The notes under the pieces are model-generated. The model had not been told where the DNA came from. It worked only from the letters and a program-made list of their open reading frames with translations, and did not search any database. From assembly GCA_905250115.1 (NCBI GenBank), contig CAJNOI010000026.1, positions 660,790 through 724,789 on the forward strand: a stretch of 64,000 nucleotides of DNA, written 5' to 3'. The position numbers and the translations under genes were made by a program. Origin of the DNA: Adineta steineri (lineage: Eukaryota; Rotifera; Eurotatoria; Adinetida; Adinetidae). Shown in pieces: positions 49,712 through 63,512 of the stretch (its first letter is position 1; each line of letters begins with the position of its first letter).

Positions 49712-51179
49712 TTTTTAAATATCTACAATTCAAATAAAATACGTTGTTTTTTTTCTTATATTTATCATTCATATTTCTACTAATAAATGTAGAGGAAAAC
49801 AAAATCATCTAACTAGGTTAGTCATTTTGTTTTTCGGATTCACAAGGTCATTTGACATAGTCTATTTTTTGTATATTGTCAAATAGTTTTCTATTAAAGA
49901 AAAACACTCGAATATAGTATTCCAAATAACGAATATTTTATTTTTATTGAATTCAAATATACTTTTATATAAAATTAATTATAAATTAACTTGATTTGAT
50001 TATTAATATATTATCATTCAATGATTAAAATTATTAATGAATTTATTATAAATATTGTTATACTGAATCATTTATTAATATATACATTAAAACTTGAAGA
50101 ATTAAGTCAATTGTAATAATAATTTGTTGATCACATATTTTATTTCAAGTTTCATACATAGATTGTTAATTTTAATCATAAGTCATATACAAGAGATAAA
50201 TAAAACTCCTGAGAAAAATGATCTATTTTTTTCTAATACTACTATAAATATTATAGTAGATATTATTTTCCATGATATAAAAGTCTAATAAGTCTTTTTG
50301 TATTCGAATCTCTTATTACTATTGATAATTTTATGTTCCACAACGTCAATTTTTTTTATTTATATCTAGTATGACTCGTTGATCAGTTTGTTGACTGTTA
50401 TTCAGTCTAAAACAAATCAATATTCAATCATAAATAATGATTAATAATTTAGTGTTATTATATCTTACATTCTTACCTTACATTGATGATTTCTCTTCCA
50501 TCTAAATACATATAAAAATATTTTTCTTGTTCGAATTAAAATCTTACCATTCTTAAGTAGTCATCAGCAACATGATCATTGATAAAAAAAAGAGAGTGAG
50601 AGAGAGAGAAACAACACTCTGAAAGAAAAACACTTTTGCTACAATGACTTATATTTTTATTTATCTCGTTCTTCCTTTTGTTTAAAACACACATACACAC
50701 CCATACAAAGGTTCAGACAACAGACAGAGAAAAAAAACAGAAGAAATAGAGTATCATTTATATATATATATATGTGTGTATCTTAAAAGTAAACAACAAC
50801 AAAAGAAAAAGAAGCGTTCACTGTATGTTTATATAGCGGATAAATATGTATATGTATATATATGTATATATGAATAAATAATAACCTGTCCTGTGTATTT
50901 GAGAAAATTATATACAATAAAATCAGAAAAGAAAATCTGTTTTTTAATGTTTATAGTTCTGCTCAACAATGCACTACACAAAAGAAAAAGAAACATTTAG
51001 TTTATCCATCTAAGTAAAAGAAGAAAAAAATGTATAAGTATGAGTTTTTTTTTTCATAAAAAGAGAGACGAACAACAACGGAAAAACGAAAGAAAAAAAT
51101 ACAACATCAATGCATAAATACACAGATGCGCACGAAAATCGATACTAATGCAGTTGATGTATTGTCATATAAAAATGTT
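49712..51179. other. Intergenic between PTP start and RAB2 3' end
   Basis: About 1.5 kb. Contains purine- and TA/CA-repeat-rich segments at 50580-50880, probably the RAB2 3' UTR. No gene was supported. Confidence 0.5.
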
Positions 51180-52214
<1,035 letters not shown>

Positions 52215-52602
52215 TATTTGGAATAAAACTTTATAATTGTAATATGTTGCAAAGAAAAGAAAGGATCTAAAAGAAATAAATAATCTATATACATTTTTGA
52301 TGATTCATGATAGACTATCGAATGAAACATCAGCTGCTGTATGTGCTACGTCACCATCTTGGATGCTTATGATCGAGTGACTTCGAGAAGGTACAATATT
52401 TAAGTTAGATATTTTTGTTATTTTTTAACTACTGACATCTACTCTATTGAAATTTTCATTGTGGAGGTTTATGAAAGATTATCTATTGGAATTGAATCAA
52501 CCAGCAATCGAGATTTTGAGAATAGATTTAGAGATCGATCTTTTTTTTCCTATAAACTTAGTTTAGAATAATTTGTAAACTAATATTTTCATCTTATTAT
52601 AG
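52215..52602. promoter_or_regulatory. Shared divergent upstream region of RAB2 and WDR3
   Basis: 388 bp between the two start codons, which must contain both transcription starts and 5' UTRs. The T-rich run with ATTATAG just before 52603 could be a 3' splice site of a 5' UTR intron of WDR3. No specific factor site was identified. Confidence 0.5.
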
Positions 52603-55600
52603 ATGGTTCTTACAAAACAATATGATCGTCATGCTCCGGAAAAAGTCTTTGGTATAATTGGTAGTGGTAATGCAACGAATATAGCTTTATTACCTTCAAC
52701 ATCGAAATCTACTTCACGTCGTGTATTTGTACCAGCATGTGAAAATGTTCTTTTATGGGATCTTAAAACACATTTACAAGTAAATTTCGATTTTTCTTTA
52801 AATTAATTTTCCTTTTGACATAAATTTTCCTTTTAGATAAATTCATTTGTTGATGAAACAACAACATCATCAATATTGAAAAAAAAAATTCGTGAAGAAG
52901 CAATTGTTGTTGCTGCAAGTCCAAATGGAAAACATTTAGCTGTTGGATATCAAAATGGAATGATTAAAATATTTTCTACTACACAAAATGAAACAGCTGT
53001 GAATTTTCATGGACATAAATCAAGTATAACTACATTAACATTTACACAAGATTCAGCAACACTTATCTCAGGATCAAAAGTATTATCAAAATAAAAATCT
53101 TATTAAGCAAAAAAAACGAAATTTTAATTTTTTTTCTTAGGATACAGATATTATTGCTTGGGATCTCATTACTGAAGCTGGTCTTTATCGTCTTCGTGGT
53201 CATAAAGCACCTGTAACAAAAGTTATCATTATGTCTACACAATCAGTACTTATTTCAAGGTAATTTATTAAATAATTATATTTAAATTTAAAACTATTGT
53301 TTTTTCTAGTTCAAAAGATATGACAATTAAATTATGGGATATGAGTATTCAACATTGTTTTCATACAATTGTTACACATCGGACAGAGGTTGAAGTCTTA
53401 ATATATTTTTATTATGTCTATATATTTAATAAATATAGGTTTGGAGTATTGCATTAGCACATGATCGATATTTAATTACTGGTTGTTCAGATAATGAATT
53501 ACGCTTTTTTGCTTTACGACCTACAATAATAGTAAAGCATTTTTCTTAATGTAGATTATCGAATTTTTAATAATATCTATTTAGGATGACGATGATGCTT
53601 TAATGTTTCCTCCATTAACTGATGAAATAACAAGTGAAGATCAGGTGAATTAAAATTTTTTTTATAATAGAATAATTACTTGAGAGAACTTTTTTAATAT
53701 GAACTTCGCAAACATTTTATCTATATATTGCTTTTATATTTTAAGATACCTATTCATGTTCAATCACTTGGTTCAATTGTTCGTAAAAGTAAACAAAGAG
53801 TATCAAATTTAAATGTTGATAATGATAGTCGTGTACTTGCTTGTCATGTAAGTTACGATAGAATAATATGATTTTTTTTTAAAAATTATTATTTAGGGTG
53901 TTGAATCTTTCAGTGAATTTTTTCGTATATCAACTATTGAAGAAGTTCGTGCACGTCTCCGAAAACGTTTATCAAAAGCACGAAAACGTAAAGAAAATGG
54001 TGATGAAATAAAGTATATGACTTAATTTTCTAATCAGTACGTAACGAATAAAATAATCTTTTCTTCTGTTTTTCTTAGTGAAGAAAATATTAAAATTGAT
54101 TGGGATATATCATTAATATTTACAACATTATGTGAAATAAAATTCGATGGAAAAATTCGAGCTATGGATATGTATCTTGATACGAATTTAACATGCAAAG
54201 TAAAATAGAAGAAAGAGTTTCAAAAAAGAAAGAAAAAGTTTTCTTTTATTTAGATTATTGCATTAACATTAAATAATAAACTTGATATACATTCATTAAA
54301 TATTCAAAATAAAACTCATGAACAATTACCATCAATTGAAAAATCTGCTCATAGAACTGAAGTTCGATGTTTAGCATTTAGTTCTGATGATATGCTTATT
54401 GCTTCAGGAAGTGGAGAATCACTTAAAATTTGGAATAGGTCTAATTTTAAACTCATATTTATTATTATTATTATTAAATAAATATGAAATCTATTTTAGA
54501 CATAGTTGTGAATCTATACGAACAATTCCTTGTGATTACGCACTTTGTTGTATGTTTTTACCTGGTGATCATTCTGTTTTAATTGGTTGTAAAGTAAGAA
54601 AATTTACTTAAGATTATCTAAAAGTAGTAGCGGAAATGTGTATGGATGTGGATGTCCCTTGTTGATCTAAAGAGAACATCCATCGTCACACCCGCAATCA
54701 TTTAATCTGTGCTGCTACTTTTGGATTATCCTAAATACTAGATGTTTTTAAAAAAAAACTTCTTAATTTAAGAATGGTTCACTTCAAATTGCTTCACTTG
54801 ATTCAGCAACTATTGTTGAAACAGTGCAAGGACATGATGAAAACCAATCAGTTTGGACAATGTGTATGACACCAGATCGAGTAAATTTATTTATTAAAGA
54901 TTTATTATTGAATGCATATTTTATTATATTTTAGCAATCATTTTTATCTGGTGGAAGTGATAAAAAGATTCAATTTTGGACTTTTGAATTAAAAGATGAA
55001 AAAGAAATGAATTCAAAAAAAGTAAAATATTTATGTACTTTTTTACATGAGATGATATCATAATGATGAAGAACCTATATACTAGATAGTTTTATTTTTG
55101 ATCATATATTTCGAGACAGAAAAATCGGAAAGCTTTTATTCGTCATATTATGGAATTCATACTCGACAGTTCGTTATTTCTAGAAAAAGAATAATAAAAT
55201 TCTTAATATTCCTATCCTTTAACATATAAGTCTTCTTTAATTTAGGTAAGAAAACGTTTATCATTCGAACATAAACGTTCACTTGATGTTGGTGAAGATA
55301 TTCTTGCATTAAAAATATCGTAAATAATAATAATAATTTATTGCTATTAATAATCAATAGAAAACGAATATTTCTTTAGACCGAATAATCGATATTTTGT
55401 TGCAGCATTGATGGATACAACTGTTAAAGTATTCTTTATGGATTCATGTCAAGTATAAGAATATCATTTTTATTTATTTTTCATTTGATAAAATTTACTT
55501 ATTTAGATGTTTCTATCATTATATGGACATTCTCAACCTGTACTTTGTCTTGATATATCATCTGATAGTCGTCTTGTAATTACTGGTTCAAGTGATCGTA

Positions 55601-57212
55601 ATATTAAAATTTGGGGTTTAGATTTTGGTGATTGTCATCGATCATTATTTGCACATGATGATACAATAACAGCCGTACAATTTGTACCAAAAACACATTT
55701 ATTTTTTTCAACTAGCAAAGATAATAAATTAAAATATTGGGATGCTGATAAATTTCTTCATATTCAAACATTAGATGTTCGTTTCTATAAAACAAATAAA
55801 ATAAAAGTTTTCTTTCTAAAACAATTTGTTTTTCTTATATGTAGGGTCATTGTGGTGAAATTCGTTGTATGTCAATGACAAATAATGGAATGCATATTGT
55901 AACGGCTTCACATGATCGATCTATTCGTTTATGGGAACGAACAGAAGAACCTTTGATACTTGATGAAGAAAAAGAACAAGTAAGATAATCGTTCATTCTA
56001 TTGAATTTTACAAAAGAATATTATTGATTCAAGTTTGACTAGTTCGATAGGAATAAGATGGAGAGCTACGATGTTTACTGTGGAGTAGGTGCAATGAATG
56101 AGAGTGAGAATATAACGATGAAGTGAGACGTACACCCACCCTTATCTCTCTTTTAAGAATAATTGATCTAAAATCAAGATTATTATCTTTTTTGCTAATA
56201 TTTAATTTTATATTTTCTTTTAGGAACGTGAAGCTCAGTTTGAAAATGAAATGGAAAATGAAGAATTTATATTACCTGGTGAAACTAATAAAGAAATTGG
56301 TTTAGCTACATTAAAAACAATTGAAAGTCTTAAAGGAGTACGTTTATTTCAATGATTATCTGTTCTTTTTTATTTCATCTTATTTTTGCATAGGCTGAAA
56401 GTGTTATAGAAGCACTTGATATTTGGCGAGAAGAAAAATTAAAACTTGCCGAACATGAAGCAACACAAAAAGCATTAGGAAAAGATGTATATTTTTGAAT
56501 TTCTTCTATTTATAAGATGAAAATCATATTTTCTTTAGGTTCCTTTACCACCACCTCATATTATGTTACAAGCATTAGGTAAAGGTTATACAGCTGAACG
56601 TTTAGTACTTGAAACATTACGAAAAGTTCCAGCAAGGTAATTAATTATTTTCTTTTTTCAATTGAATATTTTGTCATTTTCGTTGTTATAAAGTGATTTG
56701 GAAGCAGCTCTTTTACTTCTTCCATTTGATTATGTTCAAAAGTTATTATCACTTCTTATCTATTATCTTGATCGATTTCAGTCACCAGAATTATGTATTA
56801 AATGTGCTGTATTCTTAATCAAGTAAACAAAAAAACTTTCTTTTTTTTATATAATTAACTTAATCTATTCATTAGGATTCATCATGGTGTATTAACATCA
56901 TCACATCAATATTTAAATATTGTTGAACAATTACGAACACGTTGTATGGATACAGTAGAAAAATTACGAGTAAAGTTTTTGTTTTTCGAAGAATTTCAAA
57001 AATAATAAACTTTTCTTTTCTTCGTTAAGAATAATGTTGGATTTAATTTAGCTGGTTTAAAATTAATTCGACGTCAAATTGAAGAACAAAATGATGTTGT
57101 TCTATTTGCTGATGCAACACAGAAATTAACATCAAATGAAACTAAAAAGAAGAAAAAAGGAAAATCATCAGCTACTATTTTGACTATTAAAGGAACATCA
57201 GCATCTGTTTGA
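52603..57212 (+). CDS. WDR3: WDR3, SSU-processome WD-repeat protein
   Basis: Twenty-three exons: 52603-52779, 52837-53079, 53141-53259, 53310-53388, 53439-53531, 53585-53644, 53746-53847, 53897-54012, 54079-54199, 54254-54438, 54500-54593, 54773-54880, 54935-55021, 55246-55319, 55380-55452, 55507-55776, 55845-55979, 56224-56337, 56394-56486, 56539-56636, 56694-56822, 56876-56969 and 57030-57212. The frame closes to 948 residues (human 943). The start LTKQYDRHAPEKVFGIIGSG, the WD blades (NVLLWDL, IIAWDL, TIKLWDM, KIQFWTF, NIKIWGLDFGDC, KLKYWDADKF, SIRLWERT) and the helical Utp12 domain (EAALLLLPFDYVQKLLSLL, NNVGFNLAGLKLIRRQ, VLFADAT) follow the family order. Role: nucleolar U3 snoRNP/90S pre-ribosome assembly (Dip2 homologue). 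The tail is basic (KKKKGKSS). Confidence 0.95.
54610..54732. mobile_element. MITE-like insertion in WDR3 intron
   Basis: A 123-bp segment bounded by 22-bp inverted repeats matching at 18 positions (AAGATTATCTAAAAGTAGTAGC; right-end complement at 54711-54732). It carries the 29-bp core 54650-54678 that recurs in reverse orientation at 58975-59003. It lies in the 179-bp intron 54594-54772, most of which it accounts for. Confidence 0.6.
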
Positions 57213-58390
57213 TGTTTCGCATTGTTTTGTTTGTTGTTATCTTCAAAAACAATTAATAAAAATATGTTGAAGATTTTGCTAAGAAACTGTTAAATTTACT
57301 TCTTATACAATGATGAAATCAAAATGTTCTTTCAGACATTTCTATTCAAGAACTATGAATAGTAAACTGCTATTACAAGATATCATGACAGTTTTTCCTA
57401 TATATAACTACGGGTTATCAAAAATTCTCAGAGAGATATTGACGGAAGTGCAGTGAACTTCCGTCAGATGGGAAAATTCCGGGTGGTATATTGACGAAAA
57501 TCTTCTTGGGGAAGATCCGAAATCACAGTTAAATTAGTGTTTTTCAAAATAGATGAAATGTTATTATGACCTGAACTTAAGAAAAATAACTTTTTTCTGC
57601 ATAATTAGATAAATGACTTGTAACTATTCAAGCTCACTGTCTAAGATAATTATGTTTGCACTTAGACCTTTACATATAATATTGATGTTCATCTTGATTT
57701 CGAATAGTCATATTTGACATTCCGGATCTTCGCCAATAGACCTCCTGGTATTTTGTCAATTGGCGAAAGTTCACTGTACTTCCGTCAACACTTCTTCTAG
57801 AATTTCTCTACCTAAGTTGTGAATTAAATTTACATCTATACAATGTTTTGTAACAGTTGGTGAAGTTCCGATAGCCTCTCTTTTCTTGGACCCGAATTTT
57901 AGAAGCAAAAGACGCTAAGTTTTTCAACTCATGTGAATTCCATGACGCAGTTTTTTACACTAATAATTGAAACATTTTGCATACATGATTACATAAAACA
58001 TCAACATAATCATTATTATTTGAATCTCAAGTCAATTCTATGTTAAACAGAACCTTGCAATTTTCTATTTATTACTGATCTTGTGAGAGCATAAGTAATT
58101 ATTTCTTATTACACATTGAATTTTGTTATAATTATCGATTCGTTTATAAAAATCAATAAGATAACCTTGTTCTATGATAGACTTTTGAAATTATTCATTC
58201 TATCAATAGAGGAAAAAAAAGTATTTCTTCAGTATTCTAAACAAAAACAATAATTGTGTTTGTTAATTTAAGATTAAATATATAAATAATATTTTTCAGT
58301 TTTTTTTTTCATTGACGTGTACAAATAAAATAAAAGTTTATACACGATGAAATAAATAAATAATCCGTGAAGAAAAATAATTGTTTTCTT
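57213..58390. other. Convergent intergenic region, WDR3 / Munc13-like gene
   Basis: About 1.2 kb between two 3' ends. It contains the inverted-repeat element at 57439-57788; the rest is AT-rich without supported features. Confidence 0.55.
57439..57788. mobile_element. Inverted-repeat element, about 350 bp
   Basis: The ends are a 21-bp inverted pair with 20 matches (TTGACGGAAGTGCAGTGAACT at 57439-57459; complement at 57768-57788). The similarity continues inward for about 70-85 bp with indels (for example GAAGATCCG / CGGATCTTC inside each arm). The left end also contains its own small hairpin, CGGAAGT...ACTTCCG. No transposase frame. Confidence 0.65.
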
Positions 58391-61300
58391 TTATTGATTT
58401 TCTATTTCACGTCGTTTTTTAACAAATTCCGTTGCTAATTTATCTGCTACTCTTTGTTCCAATATTTCTATAATACGACTTCGTAGAGCTAAAACAAAAA
58501 ACAAACGAAATACTCATTGTTTTTTTTCCATTTTTTCAAACCTTTCGGATGTGTTAATGCTAATTCAATTTGTTTTAATTCATCTGTAGGTCGATTATCA
58601 TGATTTATACCAGTTATTTTTGATATTTCAAGAAAAGCTTCACCTTCAAAATCATTTGACCACATTAAATCATGATCCATGACAGTAAAATGTACGATTC
58701 CACCTGATATAATACATTCTTTTTCTGTTAATCGACTATAGAAACAAAGAAAAATTAACATAATGATATTGGCTATTAAAACTTACAATTCAAATTTTTC
58801 ATTAAATTGTGGATTAAGAGTTTTTTTTATAATTGATGTTTGTTGTTTTTCAATATGAGGATAGAAAAATGTTGGACATAATTGCATTTCAACATATGGA
58901 TCGCTGAAATAAAGAATTTTATTTATAATTTTCGAAAACGTCCAAAGTGATTTCTATATCGTTGAGGGTGTAGGTGTTCTCTTTAGATCAACAAGGGACA
59001 TCCTCAAGACTATGTGTTTTGTTTCTTTTTAGTTTACCTTAGACCATTTGAATCGCATGGTTTGAGACTTTTACATGAAACAACTGAAAAACAATTATAA
59101 AGAAAGATTTCAATTAAGAAATAAATATTTACTTTCAATATATAATGTTCCTTCTTTTGAATGATAATAAGCTCGACAATAAAGTTTACCTAAATCTGCT
59201 TGACTTGAATTATTAGCACGTTCTTGTTCTTGAAGTTTTTCCTTTTTAGATAAATAAATTTATTATTTTATTCAATTATATATATATCTCTGATTTACCT
59301 GATAATACATTTTGATTAACAATTGCGTGTCAGTAGATTGATATTTTAATAACTTTTTAACCAACTAAAATAAAAAAAAGTTATTAATGGCAATTTTAAT
59401 TGATATTTATCGATAATTTACTCTATATTTATCAGTTTTAAGAATTTCTTTTGGTAAACATTGTTCATCATTATTAAAATATTCAACAAGAAGTTCAACA
59501 GCTTTTAATAAACGTGCATAAGATGATATTGTTCTCTAAAACAATTTTAATCATTAAATATGTTTATATATATAAATAGAAAATGTATTAACTGGTGATG
59601 TTCCATGTTCAACTTCAGATAAAATTTGATCAATTAATACAGCCCAAATAAGTTCCAATAATCTAAGTTAAGAAATATTTATTAAAGATACAAATTGATT
59701 CTTTCATCTAGATTATAAACGTATTTTTCAAAGACTAGGAAAAGATTGTTTCAGAACAATGTGTAAGTTGATTAGTGGACTCGCTGCTATTATATAAAAT
59801 AAGTGAGTTTTGACTATTACTGTTTTAGTTTCGTTTTTAATTATTATTCGTTTTTCTTTTTTCTATATCTATCAAAAGCGTACTCATTGACTTAAATATA
59901 AACTCCAGAGCATCTTATGTCACTCTGTATGTTATAGAGTGCTAACGTACTAGAGAATATATTTACATGCGAAGTTCTTCAAGTTATTATTAATTATTTT
60001 TTCATACACACATCATTATATGTGGTTTCTTATAGTAATTTAAATATAAAAGATTCCAATTTCTAATTATAGTAATTCTCATTTAACAATAGGTTTTATC
60101 TATAAGATTTTATTTTTAAACACTGTCATGTTTCATTAAAAATAAGTAGACATGACATATACATGAGTATCTTTGTAAGACTTGCTTTATTTACATAATA
60201 AAATTATTTAATACTGCTGAGTGTTTCAAAAGTCATGATCACTTAAGAAATTTATTTATTATTTTGTAGAAGAAAATAGGAAGATTTATCCATATTGATC
60301 AAGTTTATGAATACTACTCTAAATTATTTGTTGTGATATCAATGAGATTTAATCAAAAAATTATCTAAGATTCAGAATTGAACAAATATGTTATTTAATA
60401 CAATTATTTGCTTCAATGCTTTAAATTAATATCAATTTCGATGAATACAGAACTCCCTGGAATACTAGGTATTATTATTAAACTAGTTATTTTGAAGAAA
60501 AACAAAATAATTATAAGTTCAACTACTCAATTCCATAAAGACTTCTTAATACTATAATTAGTTCAAACATTTCTATATTGATTACTACTGAGATTATTTA
60601 ATAATATAAACGATTGTAATAAAGTATCAAGGAATTTTCCTATATCTGTTACTCACATAAGTTCATTACAGAACACACTGATTTAATTATAATTAATTTT
60701 CATAATATAAATTACCTTGTTAAATTTTGTCTAATTAAAAGATCTCTATAAGGCAATAATTGATTATTTAAAAAAGTTAATAATGGTTGAATTGTATCTT
60801 GCACATCACTTGCTTCAGGAGCTTCGACAATATGAAATAAATATTGTTTTAATTCCATTTCCATATTTGTAATAACTTTACTTAATATTTGATAAATTCT
60901 ATCTGTTATATCTTGACTACAACCAGCAACTATAATTTCAATTCTTTTTCTATAATCATCAACAACAGCAATTGTTTGAAATTTTTCTGCTGCTACTAAT
61001 AATTTATCATATGATAATTCAATAGGTAATTGTTTAAATGATTCTCGTATACGTTCAATATTATTTACAGTTAATGAAAGCTAAATAAAATTTAAAAGAA
61101 AAACTATTAGTATACAAGTAACGCTCGTCCGAGGACTCGCTTAGCTCTTTCTCGTAGAAACGCACCTTCTTCACATTTTCTGGAAAAAACGGTTTTCGAT
61201 GTTTTTTGACCTCTGTCCCCCTCCCGCTCATCATGGTCACCCAATAGACTTCAGATTCGAAGTCCCCCCATCGAAATATCTTTTTGACCCTGCGGACATA

Positions 61301-63512
61301 CAAGCAAACAATTTATGTCTACTGACCTCTTCTCTACGAGAAAGAGAATAATCCCTGTGCGAGGTTAAAATGTGAAACACGATCTAATTATAACTAATAT
61401 ATCTATCTTAGACAGTATGAGTTCAATAGTCACGTCTCGGGGGCACAAATTTCAATACTCGTTTTTAGATCGTGTTTGCTAGAATCAATATTTAAGTTGT
61501 TATCTTATATTACTTCTTGTGTATAAAAAGTTAAATCATTTGTTTCATAAAATTTTTTTGCATTTAATTTTTCTTCAATTAATGTTGCATAAAGACGTGT
61601 TGCATTTGCTATATCTTCAGTGATCTTAATTAAAAATGTTATTGAACTAAGAATATCTGGCCAAGCTAAAAAAACAAATAAATAAATATTATTATTTTTA
61701 AATGAGATTTATTTTAGTTTAATTCAACCTAATCGTCTCCAGAATTGTGTTATTTGTATGAAACAATTGGATATATCTAATGATGAGGATGTAAATTTAT
61801 TATTTAATGTTGTATCAATTTTATCTTTATCAAGTGAATATTCAATACGATGAAGAAGTTTATTTCGAGCAACGGCTAACCATTTTTTAAGAGCAACACC
61901 AAAATATACATAATATTGATTGATTTTTAAATTAGATCGATGACTTCAAACGGAAGAAAGAAGATAAGTTTTATTTAATTGTTTCTTTTTTTGTTACATA
62001 CCTTTCATTAACATAGATTTTATATTTCGAAAGTTCATTAAGTGTTAAATATAATTCAAATAATGATAAACTTGTTTGTTCAGCTGCCGATGCAAATGCA
62101 GCAATATCAGCAGAATCAGGTTCATTATTTTCTAATAATTTTGTAGGTGATAGATAAATTTGTTGACCAAGCTAATTTAGAAAAATGTAATTAAAATTTG
62201 ATTAAATAATTAAAATATTATTTACTTCTTCTTCCAATGCCTTTGTAATCATATCCATAAGCTGAAATCAAAAGTAAAATTCAGTTCCTATGAGATTAAT
62301 AAAAGAAAAAGTTTCACATTCTCCCTTGTGAGTAAATGTCAACAATTTATAATTTGCCTATCTGACATGTTGTTTTATAAATTCGATTCAATTACTGTCT
62401 AGCTACTTATTCAATATCTATAATTATATAGAGAAATTTTAAATAGCAAAGTCAATTGATTGAATAGCGAGGAATGTCTTGAAATTAATAGTAAAAATTT
62501 CTCCAGTTGAGTAATTTTAGATACTTAAATAGTCAATAGTGTTTGTAATAAACTAAAGGACATATATCTTGATTTTTAACTCATGAGTTTTTCTTCTCTT
62601 AATGGATAAATTCTATCGGGAATAAAACTAATACATACTTTGCCATCGATTTTCTTGAAAGATATATGATAAAACGCCAATTTAACAGTACTGAAATTTA
62701 TATGAAATTATAAATCATTTAAATAAATTAATTAACTTACGATTCAAATATTGGATTGTAATATTTAACAGCTGAATGAGCTAAAAATAATTTAAATTTT
62801 CTTTTATTATTAGAGAAAAGTTTTTTTTTCTTATAGGATATTTTTCTTACCATCTGCAATAAGAATATAAATTAATTCACTCATATTACGTAATATTTCT
62901 TCATCAGACTAAAAATCGAAAGATTTTTATTTTGTAAATAATTCTTAATAAATTTCTATACTGTTAATCTTGGTTTGGTTGTTTCTAAAACCATACGATC
63001 AAACCATTCAATTGTTCCAGCTTTAATAATTAATGATAATTCATGTTGAAGACTATTTTGAAATGGACAACAATAATGAAATACTTCCATACTATGTAAT
63101 TTTGCAACAATTCTATAATACAAAAAAAAATTCAATAGAAAAAAAAATAAAAAATGTAGTTTTACGTTAGAAGTTGTTCAAGTCGTTCCATTGCTATTTT
63201 ATTAGCAGCCGGAAAAAGTTCTCGAATTTTTGCTATTTGTTTAAAACAATGATTAATAAATAATGTAAAACCTTCTCGTAACATATCACTCTCATCTCGA
63301 CTTAATGATGTTGGTTGCCATGTTTGTTCTAATTGTTCTGTTATTGATAATAATAATTTATGTGTTAATGTACGTTCTAAATGTTTTTTTGAATATGCTA
63401 TCCAACGACACATTTTTCGTTGAATATCAGTTATATCACCTTGAATTGCATGTTGATGTAAAATTGTTTCTGCATCGCGTGATAATTCTCCAGTCCATTC
63501 TGTTGTTTTACC
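58391..63512 (-). CDS. Munc13-4/BAIAP3-like priming factor, C-terminal part (gene continues past the window end)
   Basis: Minus-strand exons include 58391-58488, 58542-58735, 58787-58903, 59038-59083, about 59133-59241, then exons near 59282-59367, 59421-59535, 59585-59662, 60717-61080, 61510-61665, 61735-61943, 62001-62173, 62224-62262, 62639-62690, 62742-62780, 62854-62909, 62960-63112 and 63166-63512. The upstream part forms the helical MUN region (MHD1-like GKTTEWTGELSRD ... IRELFPAAN; MHD2-like LKAVELLVEYFNNDEQ, LLELIWAVLIDQ, LLIKMYYQEKLQEQ). A C-terminal C2 domain follows with the Ca-binding set CDSNGLSDPYVEMQL and VMDHDLMWSNDFEGEAFL. No C1 domain is visible. The family primes secretory vesicles or granules through SNARE opening. 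UNC13D versus BAIAP3 cannot be decided from this half. Confidence 0.87.
58975..59003. repeat. Intronic copy of the 29-bp core shared with the WDR3 intron element
   Basis: TGTTCTCTTTAGATCAACAA then GGGACATCC is the exact reverse complement of 54650-54678. The flanks are only loosely similar (ACCTACACCCTC against ACATCCATCGTCACACCC), so this is an old or partial copy. It lies in the intron between exons 58787-58903 and 59038-59083. Confidence 0.7.
59663..60716. other. Large intron of the Munc13-like gene
   Basis: About 1 kb of AT-rich intron; the other introns of this gene are mostly 50-100 bp. No inverted-repeat boundary or coding frame was found. Confidence 0.45.
61145..61346. mobile_element. 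Inverted-repeat-bounded insertion in Munc13-like intron
   Basis: A perfect 14-bp inverted pair, CTCTTTCTCGTAGA at 61145-61158 and TCTACGAGAAAGAG at 61333-61346, bounds about 200 bp that is distinctly GC-richer than the intron (C-runs at 61218-61225 and 61264-61269). No transposase. Confidence 0.55.
61375..61477. mobile_element. 103-bp MITE-like element with perfect 13-bp inverted ends
   Basis: AAACACGATCTAA at 61375-61387 and TTAGATCGTGTTT at 61465-61477 are exact reverse complements. It lies immediately beside the 61145-61346 insertion in the same intron. Its right 80 bp has a degenerate relative at 5138-5330, so it is a dispersed family. Confidence 0.6.
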
